Source: Salinicoccus carnicancri Crm
GTDB taxonomy: Bacteria > Bacillota > Bacilli > Staphylococcales > Salinicoccaceae
DNA length: 64,000 bases
Assembly: GCF_000330705.1 (NCBI RefSeq)
Contig: NZ_ANAM01000003.1
Span: forward strand, 124,001-188,000
Reading direction: 5' to 3'
Shown: positions 61,947 through 64,000 of the stretch, piece by piece
How positions within the stretch are numbered: position 1 is the first letter of the stretch
How the letters are laid out: each line of letters begins with the position of its first letter
The notes under the pieces: model-generated
Databases searched by the model: none
Told to the model about the DNA's origin: nothing
What the model saw: only the letters and a program-made list of their open reading frames with translations
Program-made: the position numbers and the translations under genes

Positions 61947-61964
61947 GAAGCATAGAATGAAGGG

Positions 61965-61995
61965 TTCCCGGGCATATCGCTGTCCGGGAATTTTT
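61965..61995 (+). terminator. Terminator after copD
   Basis: TTCCCGG (61965-61971) pairs with CCGGGAA (61984-61990), followed by TTTTT. It ends the copCD transcript. Confidence 0.85.
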
Positions 61996-61999
61996 ATTG

Positions 62000-62082
62000 G
62001 GCCGATGTTTGGCGGGGCATCGGCCATTGTGGAGGGATTGATGCCCGGCAGACGGGTCCCCCGGCATTAATCCCGACTTTTT
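62000..62082 (+). terminator. Two further hairpins, the second with a T-run
   Basis: GGCCGATG (62000-62007) pairs with CATCGGCC (62018-62025). Next, a long arm at 62034-62048 pairs with 62061-62074 (one mismatch, one bulge), with TTTTT at 62078-62082. Together with the hairpin just upstream this makes three in a row. The last could act in the leader of the symporter gene. Confidence 0.55.
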
Positions 62083-62146
62083 AGAGTAATCTGTAAAAAT
62101 AGTTTTCATTGTTCATGAACACGGCTGAAATTATGATTTCGCTATG

Positions 62147-62183
62147 TTAAGTTGGCAAGGTATTACATTTAACTTGGCAAAGG
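62147..62183 (+). promoter_or_regulatory. Direct repeats before the SSS symporter gene
   Basis: TTAAGTTGGCAAGG (62147-62160) is followed 22 bases later, start to start, by TTAACTTGGCAAAG (62169-62182). This is about two helical turns apart and directly upstream of the ribosome-binding site. They are candidate tandem operators. Confidence 0.4.
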
Positions 62184-62193
62184 GGAGAAAGAT

Positions 62194-63603
62194 ATGGAAT
62201 TTACGAATCAGCCGATACTGATATGGTTTGTTGTCGGATACGGGATATTCATGCTGGCCCTCGGGGTGATCTATTCGAAGAAGATCAGCACGAGTGAGGA
62301 TTTCATCCTCGCGGGGAAATCGCTCGGACCGGTCGTCCTGATGGGGACGCTGCTTGCGACGTGGGTCGGCAGTGGTTCGGTGACGGGCGGCCAGAACTCA
62401 CTGGCCTATTCGTTCGGGATATGGCCGGCGCTGATGTCGACGGTGCCGTCTCTGATAGGTATCGGGACGATCTTCCTGATTTCGTCGAAGATCAAGCATT
62501 ACGGCAAATATACGGTAGCGGAAATACTTGAGGTTAAATACGGGAGATGGGCGAGTGTGCTGGCGGCGCTGATCATCATTCTGGCATTTGTCGGCATCGT
62601 TTCCTACCAGTTCCAGGGGCTCGGTTTCATCCTCAACATCTCAACGGGCGTCTCGCCTGAGATGGGCACGATCATCGGTGCGGTCATCATCATCTTCCTG
62701 GCATGCGTCGGGGGTCTCATGTCTGTGGCACCGACGGATGCTGCGAGTGCATTCCTCGTCATCATCGGTCTCATATTCGCACTGCCGATCGCTTTGTCTG
62801 CCGGCGGCGGCTGGGGAGAGATCACGTCGAACCTGCCGGACAGCCACACGTCATTCACCGGCGGGCTGACTTTCATCCAGCTGATGGGCTACTATCTGCC
62901 GACATTGTTCCTGCTGCTCGGTGACCAGAACATCTACCAGAGGATGACGGCCGCAGGCAACGACAAATCGACGAAGCTCGGCACTGCCGGGTGGATCATC
63001 GGTCTCGTGATCGTCACGCCGATCATTTCCATCCTCGCATTCATCTCGCGCTCGCTATTCCCTGATATTGAGCCGGGCATGGCATTGATTGCACTGACGA
63101 GCATCCTGCCGGTTGCGATCGGCGGCATACTGATCGCGGCGCTGACGGCATTCATCGTCACGACCGGCAACTCATACCTGCTGTCCGCGGCGACAAGCGT
63201 CATCTACGACTTCTTCGGCAAATATATGAAAAAGGACATCAGCGACCATCAGAAGCTCGTATATACAAGGGTGCTGATTCCGGTGCTCGGTATCATCTCA
63301 TTTCTGCTCACGATGTACTTCCCGACGGTGCTGTCCGTCCAGATGTACGCCTACACCGTGTACGGCGCGGGCATCACACCGGCACTGCTCGCCGTGTTCC
63401 TGTTCCCGCAGGTCACCAAACAGGCCGGCCTCGCATCCATGGGCACAGGCCTTGTGGCGACACTGTTCTGGGAATTCTTCTACGTGCAGTCGACCGGCAT
63501 CAACTCGGTCATCATCTCCGTGCCGGCCGCAATCATCGTCCTGATCGCCGTGACCTTGTTTACGCAGAATAAAAACCAGGGGCGAAAAGAGGTGACTGAA
63601 TGA
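62194..63603 (+). CDS. Sodium:solute symporter (SSS) family protein
   Basis: The 469-residue membrane protein has about thirteen helices and the SSS landmarks: DFILAGKSLGPVVLMGTLLATWVGSG, KYTVAEILEVKYG, GGLMSVAPTDAASAF and TTGNSYLLSAATSVIYDF. The substrate is not evident. Its stop overlaps the start of an M24 peptidase-type gene in an ATGA arrangement, so a peptide-derived or amino-acid-like solute is plausible. Confidence 0.88.
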   Translation: MEFTNQPILIWFVVGYGIFMLALGVIYSKKISTSEDFILAGKSLGPVVLMGTLLATWVGSGSVTGGQNSLAYSFGIWPALMSTVPSLIGIGTIFLISSKIKHYGKYTVAEILEVKYGRWASVLAALIIILAFVGIVSYQFQGLGFILNISTGVSPEMGTIIGAVIIIFLACVGGLMSVAPTDAASAFLVIIGLIFALPIALSAGGGWGEITSNLPDSHTSFTGGLTFIQLMGYYLPTLFLLLGDQNIYQRMTAAGNDKSTKLGTAGWIIGLVIVTPIISILAFISRSLFPDIEPGMALIALTSILPVAIGGILIAALTAFIVTTGNSYLLSAATSVIYDFFGKYMKKDISDHQKLVYTRVLIPVLGIISFLLTMYFPTVLSVQMYAYTVYGAGITPALLAVFLFPQVTKQAGLASMGTGLVATLFWEFFYVQSTGINSVIISVPAAIIVLIAVTLFTQNKNQGRKEVTE

Positions 63604-64000
63604 TGGATACACGCCAAAGGATCGAAAGTCTCAGGGAAGTGTTGGAGGCGCGCGGCATTGACGCCGCCGTCGTCTTCAACTTCGAGAACCAGTTCTACTA
63701 CAGCGGGCTGCGCGCGATTACGTATTCGCGCCCGATCATCCTGATAGTGGAACGGCAGCGGCAGAGTCTCATCATCCCGAGCCTCGAGGAGAACCATGCG
63801 AAAGAGAAGACGGATGTCGACCATCTGTATGTCTATCATGAAGTGGCGGGCAAAAGCGGTGATGCGACCGATTACCGGGAACTGTTTGATGAAGTGCTGT
63901 CAAAATTGGACCCGGGTGCGACGGTCGGCATCGAATACGGCGCGCTGCCGGCGGACTATATGATGAGGATCCAGGATCAGGGGTTCCCTGTCGCAGATAT
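63600..64000 (+). CDS. Xaa-Pro peptidase/creatinase-family protein, N-terminal part (runs off the window)
   Basis: An open frame from ATG 63600 (or 63603) continues past the right edge. The first 130 or so residues have the creatinase/prolidase N-terminal domain look: RQRIESLREVLEARGIDAAVVFN, FYYSGLRAITYSRP, IPSLEENHAKEK and TVGIEYGALPADY. GAGGTG is five bases before ATG 63600. Translation is coupled to the SSS symporter. The catalytic domain is outside the window, so it cannot be checked for metal ligands. Confidence 0.8.
   Translation, partial: MMDTRQRIESLREVLEARGIDAAVVFNFENQFYYSGLRAITYSRPIILIVERQRQSLIIPSLEENHAKEKTDVDHLYVYHEVAGKSGDATDYRELFDEVLSKLDPGATVGIEYGALPADYMMRIQDQGFPVAD

Noticed and set aside
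1-64000. CRISPR arrays, insertion sequences, integrase genes and rRNA genes
   Set aside because: No regularly spaced repeats, transposase or integrase motifs or rRNA sequence were seen. The AT-rich island has no recognisable mobility genes or flanking repeats.

Overview
The window reads as a chromosomal segment of a moderately GC-rich Firmicute. Gene content points to the Staphylococcaceae outside Staphylococcus proper (Salinicoccus/Jeotgalicoccus-like): a TirS-like TIR protein, a SWIM/SNF2 helicase, LexA and CRE boxes of Bacillus/Staphylococcus type, and strong AGGAGG ribosome-binding sites. The genus is an inference from gene style, not from a marker gene. Base composition is a mosaic: most genes are about half GC, but blocks at about 9.3-19.2 kb, 28.3-33 kb, 47-48.4 kb and 59-60.2 kb are visibly AT-rich and probably arrived separately.

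Layout. 1-8.6 kb is the distal part of a capsule/exopolysaccharide operon: flippase, polymerase, GT4 transferase, two tandem CapK-like adenylate-forming enzymes, a priming sugar-phosphate transferase and a FemAB-like acyltransferase, followed by a YdcF-family protein. 9.3-19.2 kb is an AT-rich catabolic island: a YfcC transporter, a creatinase-like M24 protein and LysR, then GntR, a TRAP transporter (small and large permeases and binding protein), a creatininase-family hydrolase and an M20 amidohydrolase. 19.5-23.6 kb is a sulfation module: a PAPS-dependent sulfotransferase divergent from cysD-cysNC, plus a MazG-like pyrophosphohydrolase. 23.9-28.2 kb is a glycoside-phosphate operon (GntR, GH4, YdjC/ChbG deacetylase, PTS EIICB). 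28.3-33 kb is a fructose-family PTS with an allulose-6-phosphate epimerase and a PRD regulator. 33.3-38.2 kb has a hypothetical gene, a PAS/AAA+/Fis regulator, a YjiH transporter and an arginase-family ureohydrolase. 38.2-46.9 kb holds the SNF2 helicase, a compact aconitase, an SOS-box-controlled TIR protein, msrA, tRNA-Thr, a YsnF/YflT stress protein and a second YdcF paralogue. 47-52 kb has a membrane GT2 synthase and an ECF sigma/anti-sigma locus with a lipoprotein class F-like sortase and a duplicated-domain secreted protein. 52.2-58.3 kb is an ascorbate-family PTS operon ending in transketolase. 58.5-64 kb has GNAT, NERD, CopC, CopD, an SSS symporter and a partial Xaa-Pro peptidase.

Working together. 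The capsule locus, the PAPS/sulfotransferase module and the GT2 synthase suggest an organism that invests in a decorated, possibly sulfated, surface glycan. Three PTS operons each carry the enzyme that brings the imported sugar phosphate into central metabolism. Two regulatory circuits are legible from sequence alone. The motif TGATCC-N16-CGTATAC lies before both the sortase and the duplicated-domain secreted protein, implying an ECF regulon. A perfect LexA palindrome sits inside the promoter of the TIR gene, implying SOS induction of a probable NAD-consuming effector.
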